From Marivita sp030148515 (GTDB lineage Bacteria > Pseudomonadota > Alphaproteobacteria > Rhodobacterales > Rhodobacteraceae): a stretch of 64,000 nt of DNA. Of this stretch, positions 23,601 to 32,089 are shown piece by piece. The first letter of the stretch is position 1; each line of letters opens with the position of its first letter. The translations under genes were made by a program, and so were the position numbers. Below the pieces are notes generated by a model, which was given only the letters and a program-made list of their open reading frames with translations, was not told where the DNA came from and searched no databases. The stretch lies in assembly GCF_048006345.1 (NCBI RefSeq), contig NZ_CP180351.1, positions 3,844,001 to 3,908,000 on the forward strand, written 5' to 3'.

Positions 23601-24784
23601 TGTTCGAGACCCTCAAGGAACAACCTGCTGACAAAATCCTTGCCCTGATGCAGACCTATCGCGACGATCCGCGCGATGGGAAAATCGACCTTGGCGTCGG
23701 TGTCTACAAGGATGCGTCCGGCAACACGCCGATCATGCGCGCAATCAAGAACGCCGAGCATCAGCTTTGGGAAGCCGAAACCACCAAGGCCTATACCGGT
23801 CTTGCAGGCGATCCGGCCTTTGCCGACGCGATGATCGCAATGGTTCTGGGCGATGCCGTGCCGCGTGCCAACGTGGCCGCAGTTGCCACGCCCGGTGGCA
23901 CGGGTGCCGTCCGTCAGGGCTTTGACATGGTGAAGATGGCGAACCCGGAGGCCAAGGTCTTCGTCAGCGATCCGACTTGGCCGAACCACCTGTCGATCCT
24001 CAAGCACATGGGCATGAACATGGTGCCCTATCGTTATTTCGACGACGAGTTGCGCGGTGTGGATTTCAACGGGATGATGGAGGACCTCGCCAAGGCGGGT
24101 CCGGGCGACATCATTCTGGTGCATGGCTGCTGTCACAACCCGACCGGGGCCAACCTGAACATGACCGAGTGGAAGGCACTGGTTGATCTGCTGATCAAGA
24201 CGGGTGCGACTCCGATGGTCGACATCGCCTATCAGGGCTTTGGGGACGGGCTCGAGGAAGATGCGGCAGCGACCCGCCTGATCGCGGCGTCGGTGCCAGA
24301 GACCATCATCGCAGCAAGCTGTTCCAAAAACTTCGGTATCTACCGGGAACGCACCGGTCTGCTCATGGCCGTCGCGGCCAATCCGTCGGCTCATAAGCTG
24401 AATCAGGGCACTTTGGCGTATCTGAACCGCCAGAACTATTCCTTCCCGCCGGATCATGGCGCGCGTCTGGTGACGATGGTGCTGACCGACGATGCGCTGC
24501 GCACGGAATGGGCTGCAGAACTGGAAGAGATGCGGAACGGCATGCTTGGCCTGCGCGAACAACTGGCCGCCGAGCTGCAGCGCCTGTCAGGCTCTGACCG
24601 GTTCGGATTCATCGCCCAGCACCGGGGCATGTTCTCGCGGCTTGGGGCGACACCCGAACAGGTGGATCGCCTACGCGACGAGCATGCGATTTATCTTGTC
24701 GGGGATTCCCGTCTGAACATCGCGGGTCTCAACAAGGAGTTGGTGCCGATCCTTGCAAAGGCGATGCTCGACGTCGGGATTTGA
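23600..24784 (+). CDS. aromatic amino acid / aspartate aminotransferase (class I)
   Basis: This PLP-dependent aminotransferase has 394 residues and starts FETLKEQPADKILALMQ, like the AspC/TyrB group. GGTGAVRQGFDM, HGCCHNPTGANL, VDIAYQGFGDGLEEDA and the PLP-lysine loop ASCSKNFGIYRERTG are all conserved, and the C-terminus has the substrate arginine context (DSRLNIAGLN). Coupling with the sulfurtransferase suggests cysteine catabolism: transamination of cysteine gives 3-mercaptopyruvate, the sulfurtransferase substrate. That is inference, since TyrB-like enzymes are broad in specificity. Confidence 0.9.
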   Translation: MFETLKEQPADKILALMQTYRDDPRDGKIDLGVGVYKDASGNTPIMRAIKNAEHQLWEAETTKAYTGLAGDPAFADAMIAMVLGDAVPRANVAAVATPGGTGAVRQGFDMVKMANPEAKVFVSDPTWPNHLSILKHMGMNMVPYRYFDDELRGVDFNGMMEDLAKAGPGDIILVHGCCHNPTGANLNMTEWKALVDLLIKTGATPMVDIAYQGFGDGLEEDAAATRLIAASVPETIIAASCSKNFGIYRERTGLLMAVAANPSAHKLNQGTLAYLNRQNYSFPPDHGARLVTMVLTDDALRTEWAAELEEMRNGMLGLREQLAAELQRLSGSDRFGFIAQHRGMFSRLGATPEQVDRLRDEHAIYLVGDSRLNIAGLNKELVPILAKAMLDVGI

Positions 24785-24806
24785 CCTGACCGTTTGACCA
24801 AATTGC

Positions 24807-24835
24807 ATGGGCGCCTTCGGGCGCCCATTCTGTTT
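24807..24835 (+). terminator. terminator after the sulfurtransferase-aminotransferase operon
   Basis: A perfect 9-bp stem, ATGGGCGCC/GGCGCCCAT, is closed by the stable UUCG tetraloop (24807-24828) and followed by TCTGTTTG. It lies 22 bp beyond the aminotransferase stop. Confidence 0.8.
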
Positions 24836-24923
24836 GTCTCGTCCGCCGCCTTCGGCTCTGTCCTCGGGCTCATGGTGAGGTGACACGGTATCGGGCGCTG
24901 TTCCGTTTGCAAAGTCGCATGTG

Positions 24924-24947
24924 CGTATTTGCAAAGAGAAGAAGCAG
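24924..24947. repeat. stop-codon-proximal repeat, copy 2
   Basis: The + strand reads CGTATTTGCAAAGAGAAGAA then GCAG, differing from the 3972 copy at one base. It directly abuts the stop codon (24948-24950) of the minus-strand monooxygenase-like gene. Confidence 0.7.
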
Positions 24948-25292
24948 TCAACTGTGCGCTTTTACGCTGTCTTCCGGTGCCTGTTCCCGGTCGAACATGC
25001 CGTAGTCGCGCATCACATGGCAGACGCGCAGGCGGTAGTCCGAGAAGATGCCATTGCGACCCTTGGATTGGGCATTGCGGTGGGCCGCGAGTTTGCGCCA
25101 GCGGTGGACGGCGTCTTCGTCTTCGAAAAAGCTGATCGACAGAAGCTTGTCGGGATTGGTCAGGCTTTGGAAGCGTTCGACCGAGATGAAGCCTTCGACC
25201 TGTTCGACCATCGGGCGCATGGTGGCAGCGATGTCGAGATAGGCGTCTTTTTGGCCGTCTGCCGGCGTGACTTCGAAGATGATGGCGATCAT
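24948..25292 (-). CDS. antibiotic-biosynthesis-monooxygenase (ABM) domain protein
   Basis: This small alpha+beta-barrel protein has 114 residues and begins MIAIIFEVTPADGQKDAYLDIA with the typical FISVERFQSL and LLSISFFEDEDAVHRWR segments of the ABM/dimeric ferredoxin-like fold. Such proteins include cofactorless monooxygenases and haem-degrading enzymes, but many have no known reaction. Its start overlaps the stop of the NIPSNAP gene as ATGA, so the two are one unit and probably act together. The divergent ArsR-type gene is the likely regulator. Confidence 0.8.
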   Translation of the reverse strand: MIAIIFEVTPADGQKDAYLDIAATMRPMVEQVEGFISVERFQSLTNPDKLLSISFFEDEDAVHRWRKLAAHRNAQSKGRNGIFSDYRLRVCHVMRDYGMFDREQAPEDSVKAHS

Positions 25293-25612
25293 TTTGGGTT
25301 CCCATGTGGCGTCGAGCAGAGTTTCAGGAAGGTGCGATCCTCGCGCAAGAGGAACCTTTCGGATTGCGCGAAGGCGTAGTTTTCCTGTCCCAGTGGATCA
25401 GCGGCAAGGCGGGCGCGGTAGGCTTCGTATTCCGCAAGGTTTTCAATATTGTAGATGCCGTAGGCCAGCGTGCTCGACCCTTCGTGTGGGGCAAAATAGC
25501 CGATCAGGTCAGCGCCGCAGCGGGGGATCGCCTGACCCCAGTTGCGGGCGTAGGTTTCGAACTGGGCTTTCTTGGTCGGGTCGATTTCGTAGCGGATGAT
25601 GCAGGTGAGCAT
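25289..25612 (-). CDS. NIPSNAP-family protein
   Basis: This 107-residue ferredoxin-like-fold protein starts MLTCIIRYEIDPTKKAQFETYA, with LIGYFAPHEGSSTLAYGIYNIENLAEYEAYR, the NIPSNAP pattern. It is related in fold to the ABM protein encoded next to it, and the ATGA overlap suggests equimolar expression, perhaps as a heteromer. No catalytic residues can be assigned. Expression is probably controlled from the 106-bp gap shared with the arsR-type gene, which holds a 16-bp dyad. Confidence 0.8.
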   Translation of the reverse strand: MLTCIIRYEIDPTKKAQFETYARNWGQAIPRCGADLIGYFAPHEGSSTLAYGIYNIENLAEYEAYRARLAADPLGQENYAFAQSERFLLREDRTFLKLCSTPHGNPK

Positions 25613-25667
25613 GGAGGGTCCTTTCCGGTTACTGACCTGTTTGTGGCATGGATTGCGACGCTGATAT

Positions 25668-25683
25668 TTCGATCTGGATCGAA
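25668..25683. promoter_or_regulatory. putative operator between the NIPSNAP/ABM pair and the arsR-type gene
   Basis: TTCGATC-TG-GATCGAA is a perfect inverted repeat in the 106-bp divergent gap. Its position suits a binding site for the ArsR-type regulator encoded at 25719. Confidence 0.5.
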
Positions 25684-25718
25684 TTGTGCGTGTTGATCAT
25701 CCGTGTAAGGTGATCGTC

Positions 25719-26418
25719 ATGAAACACGGACCTGACATTGCCCGGATTGCGGCGTTGATCGGCGATCCCGCGCGGGCGAACATCCTGACGGCGCTGATGA
25801 GCGGAAAAGCGTTGACGGCCAGTGAGTTGGCCGGAGAGGGCGGGGGTGTCTGCCTCAACCGCGTCGTCGCATCTGGGGCGGTTGCTGGAGGGTGGGCTGG
25901 TCAAAGAAGCGCGGCAGGGGCGGCACAAATATTTCGCTTTGGCGGGGGAAGACGTGGCGCAGGTGCTCGAGGTGCTTATGGGATTTGCCGCTGGTCAGGG
26001 GCATCTGAGGACACGGACTGGACCGAAGGATGCACAACTGCGCGAGGCTCGGGTCTGTTACAACCATTTGGCTGGGGCCCGTGGGATACAGCTGTATGAC
26101 AGTCTTTTTGCGCGGGGTTTCATGATGTTGGACGGAGATGACCCGCGATTGACAGAAGCCGGTGAGGGTTTCGTGCGCGATCTTGGGGTGGATTTTGACC
26201 ATTTGGTCAAATCCCGCGCACCGGTGTGTCTGACCTGCCTGGACTGGAGCGCGCGGCGGCCGCATTTGGCGGGGTCGTTGGGGCGCGCGCTGCTCAAGCG
26301 GTTCGAGATGATGGGCTGGGCGCATCGGGTGCGGGACACGCGGATCATTTCGTTTACAAGCGAGGGGTTGCGGCAGTTCAACATGGCGTTTCCCGTCAAT
26401 CCGGGTTCGCGCGGGTGA
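25719..26418 (+). pseudogene. ArsR-family regulator broken by a single-base frameshift
   Basis: The first 40 codons (MKHGPDIARIAALIGDPARA onward to SELAGE) are in one frame and the rest (AGVSASTASSHLGRLLEGG to the C-terminus) in the next. Removing one G from the GGG at 25838-25840 or the GGGGG at 25842-25846 restores a 232-residue protein, and the span is 3n+1 bases long. The joined protein has a winged helix, with the recognition helix exactly at the break, and a long C-terminal domain with CLTCLDWSARRPHL and a C-terminal DNA-binding-like tail. It is divergent from the NIPSNAP/ABM pair. It may be a true mutation or a sequencing error in a G-rich run. Its last 23 bp overlap the 3' end of dnaE2. 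Confidence 0.8.
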
Positions 26419-29380
26419 AGGGCAGCGGCATTGGTGGTTTGTACGGTTTGGTCGTTGAAACGTAAGGTTGAACCGTACGGGACGGATCGGGCGTCAGGAT
26501 GTGCCGCAGGAGCGCCACCGGATGGCGGCGCAGGGTGAGGCGAAGGGCGACGTAATCTTCGACCACCTGTTCGCCCTCGGTCATGGCGGGCAGGTGGGCT
26601 GCGGGTTCATGGATTGCCTCGCCGTCGATGTCGCCGTCAAAGAGCGGCAGGGTCTTGCGGGTGGTGAGTGCCTTGGCTTCCCACAGGGCTTGCCTGCGGG
26701 TGAGGCCGATCTCTCGGAAGGTGTCGGCCTCGGCCAGACGGGCGATGGCCGCGGGGTCAAGCCCGGCGCGACGCCAGAGGTCACCGATGCTCTGGTAGCC
26801 ATTGCCGCGCCCGGCGGCGATCCATGACGCGTCTTCCTCGTTCAACCCTTTGATCTGGCGGAAGCCCAGACGTAGGGCGAGGCCACCCTTGGCGTCGGGT
26901 TCCATCACGTTGTCCCAGAAGCTGGCATTGATGCAGACAGGCAGGACGGTCACGCCATGTTCGCGGGCATCGCGGACGATCTGCGCAGGGGCGTAGAAGC
27001 CCATCGGCTGGGAGTTCAAGAGCGCGCAGGCGAAGATGCCGGGGTGGTGGTGTTTGATCCATGCGCTCGCATAAACCAGCAGGGCAAAGCTGGCGGCGTG
27101 GCTTTCGGGGAAGCCGTAGGAGCCGAAGCCTTCGATCTGCGAGAAACAGCGTTCGGCGAAATCGTCGTCATAGCCCTTGTTGCGCATGCCGCGCATGAAG
27201 AGGGTGCGGAATTCCGACACGTTGCCGTGTTTCTTGAAGGTGGCGAGAGACCGGCGCAGGCGGTCGGCCTGTTCGGGGGTGAAGCCCGCGCCGACGATGG
27301 CGATCTGCATCGCCTGTTCCTGAAAGAGCGGTACGCCAAGGGTCTTGCCCAGTACTGCGCCGAGTTCGTCGGAGGGAAAGCTCACCTCTTCTTCGCCGTT
27401 GCGGCGGCGGATATAGGGGTGGACCATGTCGCCCTGAATGGGGCCGGGGCGGATGATGGCGACCTCGATCACCAGATCGTAGAAGGTGCGGGGTTTCATA
27501 CGCGGCAGGAAGTTCATCTGCGCGCGGGATTCGACCTGAAAGACACCGACGCTGTCGGCTTTGCAGAGCATATCGTAGACCCTTGGGTCTTCGGGCGGGA
27601 GCGTGGCGAGGTTGTAGCTTTGGCCGTGATGCAGTTTCAGCAGATCAAAGCTCTTGCGGATACAGGACAGCATGCCGAGGGCCAGAACATCGACCTTGAG
27701 GATACCCAGAGCGTCGATATCGTCCTTGTCCCAGCAGATGACGGTGCGGTCCTCCATCGTGGCGTTTTCTATGGGGACCAGTTCGTCAAGCCGCCCTTCG
27801 GTGATGATGAAGCCACCGACATGCTGGCTGAGGTGACGGGGAAAGCCGATGATCTCGAAGATCAGCTCCATCGTCAGCTTGAGGCGGTGGTCGTTCGGAT
27901 CGAGGCCGATTTCACGCATGCGATGCTCTTCGAGGCCATTGGTCGAGAAGAAGCCCCAGAGCTGGGAAGAGAGCGCGCCGATTGTGTCTTGGGACAGGCC
28001 CATCGCGCTGCCAACTTCGCGGATGGCGCGTTTGCCGCGATAATGGATCACGGTGGCACAGAGGCCGGCGCGGTGGCGGCCATAGCGGTCGTAGATGTGC
28101 TGGATCACCTCTTCGCGGCGTTCATGTTCGAAATCGACGTCGATATCGGGCGGTTCGTCACGGGCCTCTGACACGAAGCGTTCGAACACCATGGTGCCGA
28201 TTTCGGGGCTGACCGATGTCACGCCGAGGCAGTAGCAGACCACCGAGTTGGCGGCGGACCCGCGTCCCTGACACAGGATGCCACGTTCGCGGGCGAAGGC
28301 CACGATGTCGCGCACGGTGAGAAAGTAAGGTTCGTATTTCAGCTTGCCGATCAGGGTGAGTTCATGGGCGAGCAGCTTTTTCACCTTTTCGGACGCGCCA
28401 TGCGGGTAGCGCCATTTCAGCCCCTCATGGGCGAGGCGGGACAAGCGTTGCGGCGCGGTCTCGGTTCCGGTGATTTCGCTGGGATATTCGTAGCGCAACT
28501 GGCCGAGATCGAAGGTGCAGGTCTCGGCCAGTTCTGCGGCGCGGTCCACCGCATCGGCATGGGGGCCGAGGATGCGGCGCATTTCGGCCACAGACCGCAG
28601 GCGCTGTTCGCCATTGGCGAGCGCCTTGGTGCCCAGTTCGTCGACGCGGCAGCCCTGGCGGATGGCGGTGACCACATCCGCGAGCTTGCGGCGGCGGCCG
28701 TGATGCATGATCGGATTGGCCGAAGCCACGGTGGGCAGGCCCAAGCTGCGTGCCAGCGCTGCGATCCGGTCGAAGCGGGGGCTGTCCTGCCCGTCATAGA
28801 GCGGGCTGAGCAGGAGATGGGTCTGTCCGGGGAAGCGGCGCGACAGCCGTTCCGCCTGTGAGTGCCAGTCGCCCGCGCCGCTTTTGGACGTTGGGACCTG
28901 TGTTGGCGGGTGTAGGAGCCAGATGAGACCGCCTGTGCATTGGACCAGATCGTCGAGTGTCAGGTGGCAGTTGCCTTTGGGCGCGCGGCGGCGGCCGGTG
29001 GTGATCAGGCGGCAGAGCTGCGCCCAGCCTTGCCGTGTGCTGGCCAATGCGGTGGCGGTGAAGCCGGTGTCGGTGACGACCTTCGCGCCGGGGATCAGCC
29101 GGGGCACATGGGTGAGGATGTGGCTGCGCCGATGGTCGATGTGGGCGGGCACGGGCGGGCCGATGGGGCCATTGCGCGATTTAAGCTCGGTGCGTTCGCG
29201 GATGAGACGTTGGAGGGTTTTCCCTTCCGTCCAGGCGCGGACGATGCCAGCCACCGAATTGGTGTCGGTGATGGCGATGGCCGAGAGGCCCAGCGTGGCG
29301 GCACGCTCCATATACTCCTCGGGGTGGGAGGCCCCGGTGAGGAAGGTGAAATTGGAGGTGATCGACAGCTCTGCGAACAT
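26396..29380 (-). CDS. dnaE2: error-prone DNA polymerase III alpha-like subunit, C-terminally short
   Basis: This C-family polymerase carries out damage-induced translesion synthesis. The N-terminal PHP domain (FAELSITSNFTFLTGASHPEE, ITDTNSVAG) is followed by the palm with the acidic pair in PDIDVDFEHERR, then RTVICWDKDDIDALGILKVDVLALGML and the finger region. It has 994 residues, whereas DnaE2 usually has about 1050-1150. Homology ends at LRRHPVALLRHILTP plus about 30 residues, so the OB-fold and tail that normally follow are missing. The usual imuA-imuB partners are not upstream; a phosphopantetheinyl transferase gene is there instead. The beta-clamp contact and activity may be altered. Confidence 0.9.
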   Translation of the reverse strand: MFAELSITSNFTFLTGASHPEEYMERAATLGLSAIAITDTNSVAGIVRAWTEGKTLQRLIRERTELKSRNGPIGPPVPAHIDHRRSHILTHVPRLIPGAKVVTDTGFTATALASTRQGWAQLCRLITTGRRRAPKGNCHLTLDDLVQCTGGLIWLLHPPTQVPTSKSGAGDWHSQAERLSRRFPGQTHLLLSPLYDGQDSPRFDRIAALARSLGLPTVASANPIMHHGRRRKLADVVTAIRQGCRVDELGTKALANGEQRLRSVAEMRRILGPHADAVDRAAELAETCTFDLGQLRYEYPSEITGTETAPQRLSRLAHEGLKWRYPHGASEKVKKLLAHELTLIGKLKYEPYFLTVRDIVAFARERGILCQGRGSAANSVVCYCLGVTSVSPEIGTMVFERFVSEARDEPPDIDVDFEHERREEVIQHIYDRYGRHRAGLCATVIHYRGKRAIREVGSAMGLSQDTIGALSSQLWGFFSTNGLEEHRMREIGLDPNDHRLKLTMELIFEIIGFPRHLSQHVGGFIITEGRLDELVPIENATMEDRTVICWDKDDIDALGILKVDVLALGMLSCIRKSFDLLKLHHGQSYNLATLPPEDPRVYDMLCKADSVGVFQVESRAQMNFLPRMKPRTFYDLVIEVAIIRPGPIQGDMVHPYIRRRNGEEEVSFPSDELGAVLGKTLGVPLFQEQAMQIAIVGAGFTPEQADRLRRSLATFKKHGNVSEFRTLFMRGMRNKGYDDDFAERCFSQIEGFGSYGFPESHAASFALLVYASAWIKHHHPGIFACALLNSQPMGFYAPAQIVRDAREHGVTVLPVCINASFWDNVMEPDAKGGLALRLGFRQIKGLNEEDASWIAAGRGNGYQSIGDLWRRAGLDPAAIARLAEADTFREIGLTRRQALWEAKALTTRKTLPLFDGDIDGEAIHEPAAHLPAMTEGEQVVEDYVALRLTLRRHPVALLRHILTPDPSRTVQPYVSTTKPYKPPMPLPFTRANPD

Positions 29381-29465
29381 ACCTCTCTTTTATGTTCTTA
29401 TTTTGTTCTTTTTCCAGTGATTCGAGTCAGTCAGGCGGCCTGCATCCTGGCAGGCGGTGCGTTTG

Positions 29466-29486
29466 CGTATTTGGAAAGAGAAGAAG
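29466..29486. repeat. stop-codon-proximal repeat, copy 3
   Basis: The + strand reads CGTATTTGGAAAGAGAAGAA plus G, identical to the 3972 copy over 21 bases. It lies one base beyond the stop codon (29488-29490) of the minus-strand phosphopantetheinyl transferase gene. Confidence 0.7.
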
Positions 29487-29487
29487 T

Positions 29488-30219
29488 TCAGGCGATGGGC
29501 ACGGAAAGCCATGTCAGCACATGGGTGCCCGTCAGGCGGTGCTGGATCTCGAAGCGGCGTCCCGTTGGCAGGATTTCCGTCAGGTCGGTGGTCAGGGCGA
29601 GGGTCAGGCTGGAATGGCCGGGGGCTTCGGTCAGTTCGGCGGCGTCGAAACCGAAATGGTGGCCGACCTGTGGGAAGAGCGCCTTGAACAGCGTTTCCTT
29701 GGCCGAGAAGGTGAGCGTGGCGTTGGTGGCCGAGGGAAACGGGCCCTGAGTGATCCTGTCGCGTTCGGTTGCGTTCAGGGTTTCGGAAAGGATCGCGTTC
29801 AGACTGCGCCCCGACGCGATGGCTTCGGTGTCGACGCCGTAGCTGTGGGTCGTGTCACGGGACAGCAGGCAGGCGCAGCGGCCTCGCGCATGGCTGATCG
29901 AGCCGGACAAGCCCTTGGGCCAGAGCGGTGCGCGTCCGGGTTCGGTGGTCACGCGGGCCGGTGGATGATCCAGAAGCGCCATCGCAGCCCGTGCCATGGC
30001 CCGGCCTGCGAGATATTCGGCACGGCGTTTTTCAACCGCGCCCAGCAGATGCGTCGGGCAAACGATGTCCAGACTGTCGAACAGGGACTTTGCGAAGGCA
30101 CCGGGGTGGAAGGATGCAGTGACCAGCACGGCGCCGGGACTGCGGCTGTCCTCGATGTCGATCTTCGACAGGAAGCCCTCGGACCGGGTGTGAATATCGA
30201 TGAGGGGGGCATGGGTCAT
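29488..30219 (-). CDS. 4'-phosphopantetheinyl transferase (EntD/Sfp superfamily)
   Basis: This enzyme transfers the phosphopantetheine arm of CoA to a serine on a carrier protein. GVDTEAI supplies the metal-binding acidic pair and FSAKETLFKALFP the second signature (the WxxKEA-type motif). Further EntD-like features are AEYLAGRAMARAA and GSISHARGRCACLL. The length of about 243 residues fits the EntD type. No polyketide or non-ribosomal peptide genes are nearby, so the carrier protein is encoded elsewhere. The ATG at 30219 is preferred over a TTG four codons upstream, but the ribosome site is weak for both. Confidence 0.85.
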   Translation of the reverse strand: MTHAPLIDIHTRSEGFLSKIDIEDSRSPGAVLVTASFHPGAFAKSLFDSLDIVCPTHLLGAVEKRRAEYLAGRAMARAAMALLDHPPARVTTEPGRAPLWPKGLSGSISHARGRCACLLSRDTTHSYGVDTEAIASGRSLNAILSETLNATERDRITQGPFPSATNATLTFSAKETLFKALFPQVGHHFGFDAAELTEAPGHSSLTLALTTDLTEILPTGRRFEIQHRLTGTHVLTWLSVPIA

Positions 30220-30332
30220 GGCTGTTTGCAATCCCTGTAACGCTGCATCTGGTCAAGCAAAAAACCATCAGGTTGCATTTACTTGGGGTCCCGGCGGCAC
30301 TAGTCCTTGGCGCGTCAACTGGAGGTGGTGCG

Positions 30333-31016
30333 ATGCAAGGCGAAATCCGCACACGCGGCGTGATGTATGTGGCCTGGGGCAAGGCGCATGTGGATGTCGC
30401 GCGGCGGTCGGCGGCGTCGGTGAAACGGCACAATCCGGGACTGCAGGCGGCGATCTGGTGTGCGGCGGGCGATGACACCAGCGGGTTTGACCAGAGCTTT
30501 GTCATTCCGCCCGAGATGACCCGGCCCAAGGTGGGGGCGCTGAAGTTCAGCCCGTTCGACGAGACACTGTATCTGGACAATGACACGATGATCCGGGCGG
30601 ATCTGTCGTCTTTGTTCGACCTCTTGCAGAAGTTCGATCTGTGCGGGGCACATGTGATGCTGTGGCATCGGCCCCGGCACAAGCGGGTGTGGCAGACCGA
30701 GGTGCCGGAGACTTTTCCCGAGATCAATTGCGGAGTGCTTTTGTATCGCAAGAATGCCGCGACCGATGCGTTCTTCGATGACTGGCAGGCGGCCTATGAT
30801 GCGGCAGGGTTCAAGATCGATCAGCCAACGTTCCGCGAGACGTTGTGGAAGTCTGATCTGCGGTTCTACGTGTTCCCGCCGCAATTCAACAAGCGGATCT
30901 TCGAGGCGTCGGAGTTGATCTGGTCGGACCAGCCGAAGCCGCGCATCCTGCACTTGCCAATCCTGCGGCCACAGAAGAATGCGCTGAAGAGGCGGTTCTC
31001 GAACCTGATCCGGTAG
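30333..31016 (+). CDS. putative glycosyltransferase-fold protein (GT8-like)
   Basis: This 227-residue protein has a nucleotide-sugar-transferase pattern: RGVMYVAWGKAHVDVARRS at the N-terminus, a FSPFDETLYLDNDTMI segment with an Asp82-x-Asp84 motif that would bind a metal and a sugar nucleotide, and INCGVLLYRKN, as found in GT8 family members. GGAGGTGG lies five bases before the ATG. It has no membrane segment. Acceptor and sugar are unknown, and no surface-polysaccharide cluster surrounds it. Confidence 0.65.
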   Translation: MQGEIRTRGVMYVAWGKAHVDVARRSAASVKRHNPGLQAAIWCAAGDDTSGFDQSFVIPPEMTRPKVGALKFSPFDETLYLDNDTMIRADLSSLFDLLQKFDLCGAHVMLWHRPRHKRVWQTEVPETFPEINCGVLLYRKNAATDAFFDDWQAAYDAAGFKIDQPTFRETLWKSDLRFYVFPPQFNKRIFEASELIWSDQPKPRILHLPILRPQKNALKRRFSNLIR

Positions 31017-31093
31017 GGACGCGCTACGCGGCGTCGTGTCTTGTCTGCGCCGTGTGGCCGTGTCAGCATTCGCGTTCAAGGAGTAAGTGATCC

Positions 31094-32080
31094 ATGCAGA
31101 CGACGACACGTGAGACGGTGCATTTGCCGCAGACGCTTGAGCCGCGCAATCCGGGGATGGCGCTGGATCTGGACTGGGTGATGCGCGCGAACGCAAACCG
31201 CTCGGCGATTGAGCGGCGGGCGGCGACGCTGCCGGGGCGGCGGTCGGTCAAGAAGGACTATCAGGCGGCGTGGCTGTGTCGCGCGATCACATGTATCGAC
31301 CTGACCACTCTGGCGGGCGATGACACGGTGGGGCGTGTGGCGCGCCTTTGCGCCAAGGCGCGGCAGCCGGTGCGGGCGGATCTGCTGGCGGCGCTGGGCA
31401 TGGACGGGCTCAAGGTCGGTGCGGTCTGCGTCTATCACGACATGGTCGAGGCAGCGGTGGAGGCACTGGCGGGAACAGGGATTCCCGTTGCTGCGGTCAG
31501 CACGGGGTTTCCGGCGGGTCTGTCGCCGTTTCACCTGCGGGTGGCGGAGATCGAAGAGAGCGTGAAAGCGGGTGCTGCCGAGATCGACATCGTGATCTCG
31601 CGTCGGCATGTGCTGACGGGCAATTGGCAGGCGCTTTATGACGAGATGCGGGCCTTCCGCGCTGCCTGCGGTGAGGCGCATGTGAAGGCCATTCTGGCGA
31701 CGGGTGAATTGGGCACCTTGCAGAACGTCGCGCGGGCGTCGCTCGTTTGCATGATGGCGGGGGCGGATTTTATCAAGACCTCGACCGGCAAGGAAAGCGT
31801 GAACGCCACGCTGCCGGTGTCGCTGGTGATGATCCGGGCGATCCGTGACTATTTCGAGGAAACCGGCTACCGCGTGGGCTACAAGCCTGCGGGCGGGATT
31901 TCCAAGGCCAAGGATGCGCTGGTGTACCTTGCGCTGATGAAGGAAGAGCTGGGTGACCGTTGGGTGCAGAATGATCTGTTCCGCTTTGGCGCGTCGTCGC
32001 TGCTGGGCGATATCGAACGGCAGTTGGAGCATCATCTGACGGGTGCCTATTCGGCCTCGTGGCGGCACGCGGCCGGGTGA
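31094..32080 (+). CDS. deoC: deoxyribose-phosphate aldolase
   Basis: This class I aldolase splits 2-deoxyribose 5-phosphate into acetaldehyde and glyceraldehyde 3-phosphate. The Schiff-base lysine is Lys228 in GADFIKTSTGK, the proton-relay lysine is Lys264 in VGYKPAGGIS, and Asp165 lies in AAEIDIVISR. At 328 residues it is the long form with an N-terminal extension of about 60 residues. AAGGAGTAAG precedes the start. It heads an operon with a small membrane protein and an aldehyde dehydrogenase that can oxidise the acetaldehyde produced. Confidence 0.93.
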   Translation: MQTTTRETVHLPQTLEPRNPGMALDLDWVMRANANRSAIERRAATLPGRRSVKKDYQAAWLCRAITCIDLTTLAGDDTVGRVARLCAKARQPVRADLLAALGMDGLKVGAVCVYHDMVEAAVEALAGTGIPVAAVSTGFPAGLSPFHLRVAEIEESVKAGAAEIDIVISRRHVLTGNWQALYDEMRAFRAACGEAHVKAILATGELGTLQNVARASLVCMMAGADFIKTSTGKESVNATLPVSLVMIRAIRDYFEETGYRVGYKPAGGISKAKDALVYLALMKEELGDRWVQNDLFRFGASSLLGDIERQLEHHLTGAYSASWRHAAG

Positions 32081-32089
32081 GGCGAAACG

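Noticed and set aside
31018..31035. GACGC/GCGTC inverted repeat after the glycosyltransferase gene
   Set aside because: The arms are five bases in a very GC-rich stretch, so chance is likely, and there is no T run.
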